A stretch of DNA of 19,317 nt from positions 14,865-34,181 of the forward strand of contig UZAN01044760.1 of the NCBI GenBank assembly GCA_900618425.1, read 5' to 3'. Both the position numbers and the translations under genes were made by a program. The notes below the pieces were generated by a model, which did no database searches, was not told the origin of the DNA, and saw nothing but the letters and a program-made list of their open reading frames with translations. This document shows, in pieces, positions 8,641 to 18,242 of the stretch. Every line of letters starts with the position of its first letter. Within the stretch, counting starts at the first letter, position 1. Origin of the DNA: Echinostoma caproni. Its lineage: Eukaryota > Platyhelminthes > Trematoda > Plagiorchiida > Echinostomatidae.

Positions 8641-11600
8641 TAATATTTTGTTCCTTCGTAAAATGGAATCACTTAACAGTGTCAAGCAGTTACCGACTGC
8701 TCTACAAAGTCACTGTCACCTCCGGTGAGGTACCTTAACTTTAAACGGTGCGTGAGTTTAGTTCGCTTGCTAAGCATTTGTATTCCAGATATTCTCGAGC
8801 ATCATTAGGCTAAACTTCCGGTGCTTTTAACGGAACAATTTTTTCTCCTTGTCTAACTGGTTTTGGTTCCTGATACCTACCAGGTTACTGAAAATCACGG
8901 GATATTAGAGACTGGATCGCTTCCACAGGTCGTGGGATAACAGCTCCATCTCGAAAACTTTAAATAGATTAAATTGTTAAATAAATAGGAGTCACTATCA
9001 ACATAAATTGACCTTGTACAGTGCAAAAATACTTCGAGTAAATATTTACAAATTGAAAGACTCAGGTAGTTAAATACCGAACAAACACTAGTTTAACTTT
9101 TTGTTTAACCATAAGCTTCCCTTTTGCCGGTCTGTTTATGGAATTTTCGGAGTTCTTCACTGCAGACACTGTATTATTAGCAGCACCTTTAATACCTCTT
9201 ATACCAGATAGAAAACGGTGTAAACTACACCTGTCCGCAAGTGAAACATTTGCACCGAAACTCCTTCCTGGTCCCAGTCACTCTTGAAATGGCGATTTGA
9301 TGCACATCACCTGTGACGCCCCACCCTGTACCTTTGGTAACTATTGTTTCTAAGTGGAAGCAGTTTTGCAAATGCTCAAACTTTGTACACCTGTTTTTGC
9401 ATTTATAGTAAGCAATGAGAAATTCATTGGGGAGGTGAATTTCTGGTCATTTTGTTTAAATTTCTGACCTTAAAAACGATTAAAATCTTAATAAATGTTA
9501 CTCTCAACGGGTCGCAAATAATTATGCGTCTACACTTTCTTCTGTACCGCAACGGTGGTTATCACCGGGAAGAATTACCCATTGCCGCTAGTTATGTGCA
9601 CGTGTTAATCACTCTGACGTTTTTGTTGATCGAGCGACCCGAATGCACACCAATAATGCCAAAGCATTCTGAAGTTGAATGAAACGAGGACTGAAAGATG
9701 TCACTGCATTTGTCATTGACATGATATGCAACGGTCCGGTAAGTTGACTTCTTCAATCAGACATTGATAAGATTTTGCAACGTGAGGCAGTTGTATCCTT
9801 AATGATCATTTATTGAATACATCTCTATTTTATTATAAGAGGTGTAAATTCTCCAGAAGAGAATTTAAATGTTTCCGCATTTGCAATTTGACCACTATAA
9901 AGATTTAAGCAATCTGATTATGAACGACAATATCCATTTATGACGATACACTGAATGTTTCATGCCAAATGACAGGTTACCAAGGTTAAACGATTATTTA
10001 CTCCGTAACGTTTTACTACTGTTCTGTTTTTCTGTGTTTATAACCATACGCTTATGTTTTGGTTTGACTGTATCATAATTTTAAACGTCATTCTGTACCG
10101 CCACGTTTGAAATTTTCTGTACGCTGGCGTCAAGTGTAACGACCTTGGCAACTTGCTGTTCCGTTTAAGTGTGAATCGTGTTCATGTCTCACTGAACCTT
10201 TTGGTCCATGGTGTCTGCATTTAGTTCTCTCTCAGATTGTCAGTTCACCCTCTCCACGGAGAACCTTCTGTCCGTCGACAGTTCCAGCCCACACCTAGAC
10301 TCGCCCCGCCTGCGTTTGTCTGGCGTATGCATTCACGGGGTCATCCTGCCGCATTCACGAGCCCAGCATCTCACAGAAGTAACCTAACCATAAGTCTGCT
10401 TGCAATTATTGTTTTTGATTGATTACCTTTTACTGTAGAAACACGGTTTACGTAGAAATAACTTGCCTCAGCCCTCATTGTATTTTCTGCATCTGCCCAA
10501 GCCGGGGGTGGACTAGACTTGACAACTTCCGGTTACTATCGGTGCAGCTCATTAGTTTCTACAGTAAGCGTTTTTCATACTAAAGCGAAATTAGTTTTCA
10601 ATTTTAAATTCCTGAGGAAAATTCATACCACTTATGAGTAGTACGTTTAAATTTCGATCACAGCGCTTCGTGCGGGTCTCCACTAGTAACATGCGCCGGA
10701 GATGTATCCAAATATCGCTCTCGCACATTAACACGTTCTGCACTTCATTTCTTACGTTATCACATTAGCATCTATAGAAATTTTGCTACTCCTTTTCTCA
10801 ACAGGATCCTTACAAATCGGCAGTGGATTAGTGGTGCGTTTCTCAGCAACTCGTGAAAGTAAAGTAAAGATTACTTCCTACCTTTCGATGATATCACGCG
10901 CGATCTTTGCCTGAACCGCAGATTGCTGTCCACACAAAATGAGAAAGAAAGGGACACCCCACCCTAGTCAAACTGCCTAGTAAAGTTCATCAGATGTGTT
11001 TGTACCCGTAGAAATTTCTTTATTGGATCAAAGCTTTGGGAGCCCAAACCTGCAGGTTATCACGACCTGAAAGGGGCAGCAACTGCCGGAAGTTTCTCAG
11101 TTAACGGGCTGACAGTTGACCAATCGGAATGGTGAGTGGCGTTAACGGTATCAACAGCTGAACAACCAGTATCTTCTGTTGCAGATTAGGTAATTCTGGG
11201 TGAACGAACTTACATACGCGTTTCGCTACTCCTTTTTCTTTTTGTGTTTCAAAAAAATTACACAGTACCTCAATTACCGAAAAGCTATTTGCACATGTGC
11301 TCCAGCATCTAACATTATTGCTGAGCAATTAAAGCATGCCCTGATATGGGAAGGATCTTAAGTGGGCAGTGTCTAGGTAATCTTAACAAAGGGGCGAGTC
11401 TGAGTTTGGGTTAGGCTGACAGGGTCGCTGGAATCGCTAGCGAATGAAGTTCATTTGAAACAACTTAGGGTTTCAGTGACTTTTCAGGAAAGAAATAGAG
11501 CAACATGTGAAACTAAATACGACGTGTCACATCGCAATTTTTACCTTATGTCACAGTAATAGATCCCTATAAAATCATGCTAAAAAAGACAAGCGACAGC

Positions 11601-11641
11601 CTGATGAGACGAAAACCATTCGAGTGCGATAGACAAAAGAC
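8641..11641. other. Three-kilobase region without recognisable genes
   Basis: I see no domain, RNA gene or named repeat here. Open frames are short (60-76 codons), for example plus 9452-9682, plus 10237-10422 and minus 11101-11328. None shows a known motif. Base composition is AT-rich, as expected for intergenic DNA downstream of the minus-strand PSMD2 gene. Confidence 0.5.
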
Positions 11642-11671
11642 TAACGAGGAAATGTGGGTCAAATTACAATG

Positions 11672-11677
11672 TTTATT
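11672..11677 (-). promoter_or_regulatory. Poly(A) signal AATAAA of PSMD2
   Basis: On the minus strand, AATAAA lies 64 bases after the PSMD2 stop codon (11742-11744). This is the canonical cleavage and polyadenylation hexamer. Cleavage would be expected some 10-30 bases further on, at about 11642-11662, giving a 3' UTR of about 80-100 bases. Confidence 0.75.
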
Positions 11678-11741
11678 GGCGTTCAACTGACAGGACCGAC
11701 GTAGTGCAACTTAAAGTTTAACAAAGAGTACCACGGAACGA

Positions 11742-12277
11742 TCACGTCGTCGATTCTTCATAATCTGGATTTTTCTTCAGCAGTACAAAGCCTTCTAAGG
11801 GCAGTTGGGTAACAGCCATATATTCATCTGTTGCAAGCTCAGCACGTTCACCATGGGACAAGAGAACCGGAGTGGTGTGTGTTTGGAAACCAGTAATCGT
11901 CTTTGGTCTTCCAGCCTGACCGACCACGTCCACAGCTTGACCGACTCGAACGGTCACCGGCAATGGCTTCAGATCCTCATCAAACGTCATTAACAATCTA
12001 GGTTGGATCGCCGGGGTCAGATAGAAAATGAGATAATCATGTCGACCCATGAACGTGGTGCGCATATCCAAACAGGAGACGAGCAGTGTGAGCAAACCAG
12101 CAATACCCACTGGACGGGATAGGAAGCGTTCCGAATGCCACGGGCTCAATGTCAGTGTTCCTTTACCCAGATGTGTAAGCCCTTGGGCTAGACGCACCAC
12201 GAACAGATTGTACGGGTCTCGACTATGATAAACAGCCAACTGACGCAACATGGCAGCCAAACGTGCATTGTTGGTGC
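11742..12277 (-). other. PSMD2: PSMD2 terminal exon: C-terminal domain and stop
   Basis: The acceptor is CTTTTAG before 12277. The exon begins with GC of the split Gly codon, giving [17 protein letters not shown] as in other PSMD2 proteins. It encodes [71 protein letters not shown] and [14 protein letters not shown], then four extra residues (ESTT) before TGA at 11744-11742. The human protein ends shortly after the NPNY motif, so the tail here is a few residues longer. An AATAAA follows at 11677-11672. Confidence 0.96.
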
Positions 12278-15200
12278 CTAAAAGCGGAAGAAGTTGCATC
12301 GACAAACGAATGACGTGACAAACAATGATAAACAGTGGGAGAAGAATACCATATAGTATAGAGCACTGACACTATCCCGTCAGAAAACTGATTTAACACG
12401 TTTGATAAGGAATTTGCATGAGATGTGCTTGGCACATGTGGTACATTCGAACCACGAGTTTGTGATTGGGAGCGATTACCGGTTTCACGCAAATGATTGT
12501 GGCTGTTCTATCTAGAAATAGCAAGTCAGAATGAGAGTATGCAGAATTCAAAATGCGCACCAGTAGGCTTCACTACGGTAAACCAAGAAGTCAAGTACAA
12601 AAAATCATGGTTAGTTGTGGCGAAGCACGAAATATCACGAACGGATTAGTGGAGGTTAGAACCCCAGAATTAGTAACAAACTTTAAAGGTAGGTAGCTAA
12701 GCTGTCGCAAGGCACTATATCAGACCATTTTCATTGGAATTTGTGGTTCAACACCAGCCCCAGTGCCCATGTTGCAGGTTGTATTGATCGAAGACTGGAT
12801 CTCAATAACTATAACTTTCAACAGCTCTAATGTTGAACAGAAAAAAAATAAAACAGGAGCGGCAGAACGTACAGGCCGTGTAACTGGGTTTTAGCACTCC
12901 GTAGCAGCTTCGAGAGTTAAACAAGCACTGAGAGGTTAATAACAGATAAAATATCGGCGAATGAATTATGAATGAACGCACCTGCACCAACAAGGCCCAA
13001 AGCCAAAATTGAATTGTAGGACAACTCTGGGTCAGAATCGTGACTAAACTTGCTGAGTGTATCCAGCACTTTTAGTTGAGGATTGGAAACATAACACAAA
13101 GCCAATGCCAACGGGACAGCTCGTTTGATGGGAGGTTCTCCGAAGCGCAACTGAAAATGATAACAGCGGTAAACAAAGATTAGCAAGCAAAAGAGAATGA
13201 TCAACGCCACCATCTGACATGGTAAACAGGGCAAATAGAAGAGTACCAGCAGTATGGTCAATTGTTTTCCATACCTTCAATATCAGTCCACAAAAGGTAG
13301 TATAAGCGCTTAATGCTTATTGGCGCAACCCTGGCACTTGTTAATCTTGACAAATCAACCGTTGGGTTGATGGACACATGGTGAATAAGTCTCGAGCAGC
13401 CATTCAAACAGCTTCTTCCTTTTCCAACTGAACCTTTTAACAATTACCTTTATTCAGAATTTGCACAGATAAAATAAGTCACGTTGGTCTACTTTGCGGG
13501 TGTAGATGTGATCGAAATACTGATTACTACTACGGCAAAGAGTATTTGGTCACCCATTATCTCAAAAATCGGAGCTCATTAAACCATTCTAGAAAGACGT
13601 AATCCGACATTCTTCAAGCAATGGGTGTGTCAAACATTTTTAAGGATGCAACATACCAAGTGGCCAAACATGCGGAACGCCATATCCAAACCGACTTCTT
13701 CACCCATGGCAATGACAGCCACTCCGAGGGCGGCTAAGCCCTGATGCGCGTGAAAATCGAACCCGCTTTCTTCGTTCACCTCCACTGCATCCGTGTTTCC
13801 GGTATCCATTGGAGTTGGCTGAGTAATTGATCCGGCATCTTTTTCCTCATCTGCATCCACCTCGGCAGGTTCTTCCGTTTGTGTGTCTGTGGCACCGTCA
13901 GCACCTTCGTTGTTGGTATTCTTGGGGGCACCCGTGCGGCGTTGACGAGCACGGCCTGCACCAGTACGACGAGTTTCTTTTGATTTCTCTTTCGATTTCC
14001 CACCAGCAGCGTTGCTCTTATCACCTTTGTCCTTCTCCTTTTCCTCGTACTTTTCTGACAAAATGTGCAACAGCTTCTGCACCTTCAAAACATTTCCACT
14101 TCCTATGCAAGGTAAGCAAAGCCCATCAGAGCATGAAAACGAAACAGGAATGAACAACTTGGCACTTCTACTAAATGAGATAACACCCTTGTGCATCTTG
14201 TAGGTGTAGACAATGGACAAAGGAGTTGAACAATGAGGTACCTATTGATCTTCAGAGGGCGAAATATATGACTGAGAAGAGTTTGCTGCGCATGAAATTT
14301 GATTTAAACAATCAACAGGAAGTTATTGGTATGTATTAGGTTTGACTCATTCACATTTTGTACAAGTTATAACCGTGCACGAAAAAGCAAAAGCGGAGTC
14401 CACTCAATATAATGTAACTGAGTATAACGATGCTGCAGTGGACCACAACAGCAGGACTGAACAAGACTATTTCAATGGATAATGCTATCACAGACTACCC
14501 TAGTGACGAGAACGAACCGTCGCAGTGTTTTATTTTGCAATCAACCTTTAAAATAAAACAATTGAAATTAGAAGTGAGATGGGATAAAAGTGAGGACAAA
14601 AAATGAACCACTGTACAGTAACCACTTTGTTGCCATAGAGGAATAAGTAACAGTCAGTTGTTAAAAAGCACTGTGTCAAAGAACCAGAAAAAATTTCGTT
14701 CGAAAATTTTAATGCACCTAACGTATGATTACCAGTCAACTTGAGAGAGATTGAACAGGGTAGCATTTGCACGATTAAAAAAAACGACATTTTAAGAGGT
14801 TGGTTTAGGCAAGATAAGCCAACGAACACTAGGCTGTTTTCTTTTGGTAAAACCGAATGACGTACCAGCATATGCGCAAAAATCGCACATCATATGTGCC
14901 ATCGATTTCATTGGTTCCGAGATCGCTTCCAATGAAGCCAGGATGACTTCAACCTCCTCCTGTCGTCCCAAGCACGTCAGGCCAAGACCAAGCGCCATTA
15001 ATTTGCTGAACACATTATTCCAATGACTTGCTGGCCGTTCCAGCATAGTCAGGAGAATGGTGGAGGTCACATCGTCGTTCAAGGATCCCACAGCAATCAT
15101 CCCCGCAGATAATGCAGCTAGACATGCATGCTGTAGACGACTGGTATTCACATCCAGAATGACAGGAGTCAATTTCTCAAGTGCCTCCGCTTTCATCGAA

Positions 15201-15456
15201 CCGGCATAGGCTACACCCAAGCCGATGATTGCAGCCCTGGACAATACGTCCCTGTTGGAATCGACGTATGATCCTAATAGTGCTAGAGCCGGGTCGCATT
15301 CATTCTTCACACCACAATTAACAACTCCGCATCCGAGGAGACCACCGGCACGAGTGTAGTCTTCGGCCGAGTACAAATACTTATCGATCTGTGACAAGCC
15401 GGTATCGACATCCCACAGAAGAACCCATCCAAGTGTAGCAACCGTGCTCATCTTGC
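11742..15456 (-). CDS. PSMD2: 26S proteasome non-ATPase regulatory subunit 2 (PSMD2/RPN1), last four coding exons; 5' part outside or unseen
   Basis: Rpn1/PSMD2 is the toroidal scaffold of the 19S base. It sits on the Rpt1/Rpt2 coiled coil and docks ubiquitin, UBL shuttle factors (Rad23, Dsk2, Ddi1) and the deubiquitinase Ubp6/USP14. The coding join on the minus strand is 15456-14866, 14102-13657, 13150-12982 and 12277-11742, giving 1742 bases and 579 whole residues plus a split first codon. All introns are GT-AG (donors GTACGT, GTATGT, GTGCGT), with phases 1, 0 and 1 between the exons. The protein carries Rpn1 proteasome/cyclosome repeats with GLG- and AGxGxA-like helical pairs, then the C-terminal block with [36 protein letters not shown] and [12 protein letters not shown], all close to animal PSMD2. 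Human PSMD2 is about 908 residues, so roughly the N-terminal 440 are missing here. A charged loop of about 100 residues in the second visible exon is longer than in human. Confidence 0.96.
12982..13150 (-). other. PSMD2: PSMD2 exon (second from last): toroid core
   Basis: The acceptor is CATTTTCAG before 13150 and the donor is GCAG|GTGCGT at 12982/12981. The 169-base exon starts in phase 0 with [18 protein letters not shown], joining FGHL to make the conserved GHL-LR-GEP block. It continues with [18 protein letters not shown] and [18 protein letters not shown], ending one base into the Gly codon. This segment is among the best conserved parts of Rpn1. The intron that follows toward the 3' end is 12278-12981 (704 bases). 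The one before it is 13151-13656 (506 bases). Neither holds anything recognisable. Confidence 0.95.
13657..14102 (-). other. PSMD2: PSMD2 exon (third from last): end of a PC repeat plus a long charged linker
   Basis: The acceptor is CTTGCATAG before 14102 and the donor is TTG|GTATGT at 13657/13656. It enters with GA of the split Gly codon, rebuilding [13 protein letters not shown] as in other PSMD2 proteins. After LLHIL comes a hydrophilic stretch of about 103 residues, first Lys/Arg-rich ([23 protein letters not shown]) and then acidic ([19 protein letters not shown]). It ends at AHQG, where the folded toroid resumes with [17 protein letters not shown]. The human protein has a shorter Lys/Glu-rich loop (about 30 residues) here. 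The linker is probably disordered and surface-exposed. The exon ends in phase 0. Confidence 0.95.
14103..14865 (-). other. PSMD2 intron (763 bases)
   Basis: This is a GT-AG intron between phase-1 exons. Its donor is GTACGT and its acceptor is TTGCATAG. No transposon, RNA or nested gene is recognised in it. Open frames overlapping it are read-through of the flanking exons. Confidence 0.9.
14866..15456 (-). other. PSMD2: PSMD2 exon (fourth from last): proteasome/cyclosome repeats
   Basis: The acceptor is TTATCAG just before 15456 and the donor is G|GTACGT at 14866/14865. The exon enters with two bases of a split Gly codon and leaves with one base (phase 1). It encodes about 196 residues from [17 protein letters not shown] to CAYA. 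Landmarks are [59 protein letters not shown] and LGLGLTCLG, which match the central PC repeats of Rpn1. The open frame continues into the intron beyond both splice sites, but that extra sequence has no Rpn1 similarity. A start codon at 15449-15451 is internal, not the true start. Confidence 0.95.
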
Positions 15457-15726
15457 CTGATAAGAGAAAAACATAACGAACGAATGGATCGATGAAATAA
15501 GATAATAAAACCAATAAATACCAAAGATGAAGGCCGATAGTTCTGTAATTGTTTCATAATTCTGAACTACACTAGAGAAATTTAGATAAAGTATTTCAAA
15601 ATGTAGACCTGATGACTAAAAGCTTACAAACAAAATTATACGTGTATCAAAGACAAAAAAATGCCTTCAGTTAGAAATAGATAATCTCCACAAACGTATT
15701 TCATCAACTACTAACATCAACTTTAG

Positions 15727-15850
15727 CTGATGGTGGCCTGGTGGTAACATCACCAAGTTATCACCCCGAGGGACGTGTATTCGAATCTTACCACCACCGG
15801 CGCCTGACTTTCCCTCATTATATGTTGTATAGCAGCCCTTTGACTGGCTG
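15727..15850 (+). mobile_element. Candidate tRNA-derived SINE
   Basis: The plus strand carries an A-box-like TGGCCTGGTGG at 15734-15744 (consensus TGGCNNAGTGG) and a B-box-like TATTCGAATCT at 15778-15788 (consensus GGTTCGANTCC, 8 of 11). The spacing fits a tRNA-type internal RNA polymerase III promoter. The T-loop TTCGAAT at 15780-15786 is intact, but the T-stem pairs poorly and no acceptor stem closes, so it is not a functional tRNA gene. A non-tRNA body follows (from about 15795 on), as in SINEs. The 3' end is uncertain: an A-rich CCAATAAAAGG at about 15882 might be the tail. Confidence 0.5.
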
Positions 15851-16189
15851 CTTTCCCTTCCTAAAAATTGTATCCTTATATGTCCAATAAAAGGAGGTAA
15901 AAAGTGAAGAAACGTCAGCCGCATTTTATCACAGAGTGAATCACAACGCAAGGGTGAATTCCAAAGTTAAAGGACAAAATGCGACGAAAGTGTGGAGAAC
16001 ATTCATGGAAGCGTCGGCTGGTTGATCCCACGTTTAAAAGGTGAGAGATTTAAAGTGAGTGGAGCAATTTCGTATAGTCCAGCGGTTTAGGAAGAGAAGG
16101 TAAATAAAAAAGAAACGTATAACACCCAGTGACTGAACAACGAAAATAATGACAAGCTACTCGTGCGTGGGATGAGCGGACGCAAGTTG

Positions 16190-17745
16190 CAGAAAAAGCA
16201 ACCTCAAAATGTGCACCCCAGAATTGGCTCCTCTCCTACGTCGCTTATTCTGCTTATCTCTCAATTCCGAGATATTTCCAACCCCATGGAAAATATTAGA
16301 AATATTTTCCATACCCCCAAACGCGGCCACCATTCTGACCCAAACAACTACTACCCCATCTCTCTCACACCAGTCATTTCGAAGGTTATGGAATCAGTTA
16401 TTGATGATCAACTCCGCCACCACCTGGAGCAAAACAATATGCTTAGTAACCGCCAGTACGGTCTCTGATCCCATCGATCTACCGGTGACCTTCTAGCGTT
16501 CATTTCGCTTGCATGGCCAGCGACACACGACAACCACGAGGAAACCCATGCAGTGTCATTGGATATATCAAAAGCTTTCGACCGTGTCTGGCACGCAGGT
16601 TTGCTGGCTAAATTACCCAAGTTTGGCTTTTTTTGGAGCTTGTGTCCTGGACAGCAAGCTACCTCAAGGACCGCAGCATCTGCGTCAGGGCAGATGGGAC
16701 CATGTCTCGTTCCGTGCCTGTGAATGCTGGCGTTTCTAAAGTTTTGTACTTTCCCCTCCCCTTTTTCTGATGTTTATTGATGACCTTCTGTATTCAACTT
16801 CAAATCATATTCACGCCTTTTCCGATGACGCTACTTTGCACTCTTCTCTGTCCTATTCCTCTTTGAGCATCGCTAACTCCAACATTAGTGACAATCGCTC
16901 CTCCTTTAGTTCCTCTCTAAATTCTGATCTGGGTCTTATCTCTGCTTGAGGTTATAGCAACCGTGCTCTGTTTAATGCCAGTAAAACTACTCTTATGTCC
17001 ATTTCTGTTAAACATACATCTTTCTCACCTTCCTTGAATTTCAACTGGAACACTCTGTTCCACAGAATCATGCAACCGACTGGGTTTTTCCTTATCTTCT
17101 TCTCTTTCATGGTCACCTTATATTTATCTACTGGTTACCCGCGCTGCGCGCAAAATCAGCCTCCTTCTTCCACGCCAGACGTTTCTTCACCCCCATTCAC
17201 CTCCTCTCGCTTTACTACGCTCAGATTCGCCCTACACTTGAATACTGCAGCCATGTGTGGAGTGGAGCTTCGTCCACGTCACTTCCTCTTCTCGATCGGG
17301 TTCAACGCAAGGCCATCTATCTCATCAACGACTCGTCTCTATCTCACCGTCGGGTAGTCGCTTCTTCATCCTTGTTCTATCGATACTACTTTGGATTTTG
17401 CTCTGATGAACTTTCTGCTTCTGTCCCTCTCAAGCATTTTCTTCCTTGTAGATCCCGCGCACAAGCGGCTAGCCACCCATTTCAAGTGACTATCACCAGG
17501 TGTCGCATTTCTAACTTTCAATCATCTCTTTTCCCAAGAACAGCACAACTGTGCCACACTCTCACCCTTTCGGTCTTCCCTCCAACGTACAACATCCTTG
17601 TTTTTAAACGCAGAATCAACAAGCAGGTTCTAGCTTGTATGTTCCCCATACCTTTCCACTTACGGTATAACTTCGGATCATGGGGTTTACCACTTTTATG
17701 CTATTCATTTTCGTGTAATAAAAAACCGAGGTCGGTTTCGAAAAA
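16190..17745 (+). mobile_element. Jockey-like non-LTR retrotransposon, copy 1 (5' truncated, several frameshifts)
   Basis: The plus strand encodes most of a non-LTR reverse transcriptase and its C-terminal region in shifting frames. In order: CTPELAPLLRRLF (about 16210), SDPNNYYPISLTPVISKVME (about 16335-16395), LSNRQYGL, motif A LDISKAFDRVWH (16559-16594), a FLMFIDDLL segment, and the catalytic box HAFSDDATLH with both Asp at 16824-16829. After decayed text comes an open frame from about 17180: FFTPIHLLSLYYAQIRPTLE, YCSHVWSGASSTSLPLLDRV, FPRTAQL and FKRRINK. An AATAAA lies at about 17718-17723 near the 3' end. The endonuclease domain is absent, so the copy is 5' truncated. Stops and shifts show it is inactive. 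Clade is assigned by motif resemblance only. Confidence 0.82.
16286..16312. repeat. Perfect 12-bp inverted repeat with 3-base loop
   Basis: ATGGAAAATATT at 16286-16297 and its exact reverse complement AATATTTTCCAT at 16301-16312 are separated by AGA. It lies inside the decayed RT coding part of the Jockey-like LINE, so it may be a chance product of AT-rich coding drift. Confidence 0.85.
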
Positions 17746-17944
17746 CAAAATGCTGTCGATAGACAAGGGACAGCGAAACAACTGACCAATGATGGGCAAG
17801 TGGTTGCAGGTTGTAAGTTAAGAAACAGTCATTGGTCAGCTAAAAGTAAAAGACGACGACCCATCTCACACGCCACTACAGTATTCAAGTGGGGGACACG
17901 CTTGAGTTTTGTACAGTAGGGGGAGAGACATCTGGAGGGGAATA

Positions 17945-18242
17945 GAAGATCAACCTCATCAACTTTTGCCCGCCCGTCCCGTGCACATGTATCTAGTCAT
18001 GCTTATAAGATTTCGGTCGTTGGATATCGTACTTTTCTACTTCCTTTTTTCCCCCGAACTGCCGAATTGTGGAACATCCTCCCACCTCCTGCTTTTCGCT
18101 CAACTTGCAACTGTTCACTCTTTAAACGCAGAATCAATAAGCTGGATTTTACGCGAATATTCCCCATTCTCCCTTTCAGAGCATGCTTTGACGATGGCGA
18201 TTTCTCGTTTTCTTGTAATTCACATTTGTAATAATAAAGAGT
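17945..18242 (+). mobile_element. Second 3' fragment of the same Jockey-like LINE (copy 2)
   Basis: In one uninterrupted frame, 17950 to the stop TAA at 18229-18231 (93 codons), the plus strand reads SRAHVSSHAYKISVV, PFFPRTAELWNILPPPAF, SLFKRRINKLDF and a short FSFSCN tail. This matches the end of copy 1 (SHPFQVTITRCR, LFPRTAQL, FKRRINKQ, YSFSCN). Three successive TAA codons follow, and AATAAA lies at 18233-18238, giving a LINE-type 3' end. Only the last roughly 300 bases of the element are present. The two copies lie in the same orientation, with about 200 bases of unassigned sequence between them. Confidence 0.75.

Noticed and set aside
13630..14220. A 196-codon minus-strand frame starting at 14220
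   Set aside because: The first 39 residues are intron. The exon begins at 14102 after CATAG, with the Rpn1 text GSGNVLKVQ, and ends at 13657 before GTATGT.
14792..15514. A single 240-codon minus-strand open frame as one complete gene
   Set aside because: Its ends run past a clear acceptor (before 15456) and donor (after 14866). The parts outside have no Rpn1 similarity, so only 14866-15456 is coding.
15726..15800. A functional tRNA gene
   Set aside because: The T-stem has mismatches, the acceptor stem does not close and the anticodon arm is not convincing. A tRNA-derived repeat fits better.
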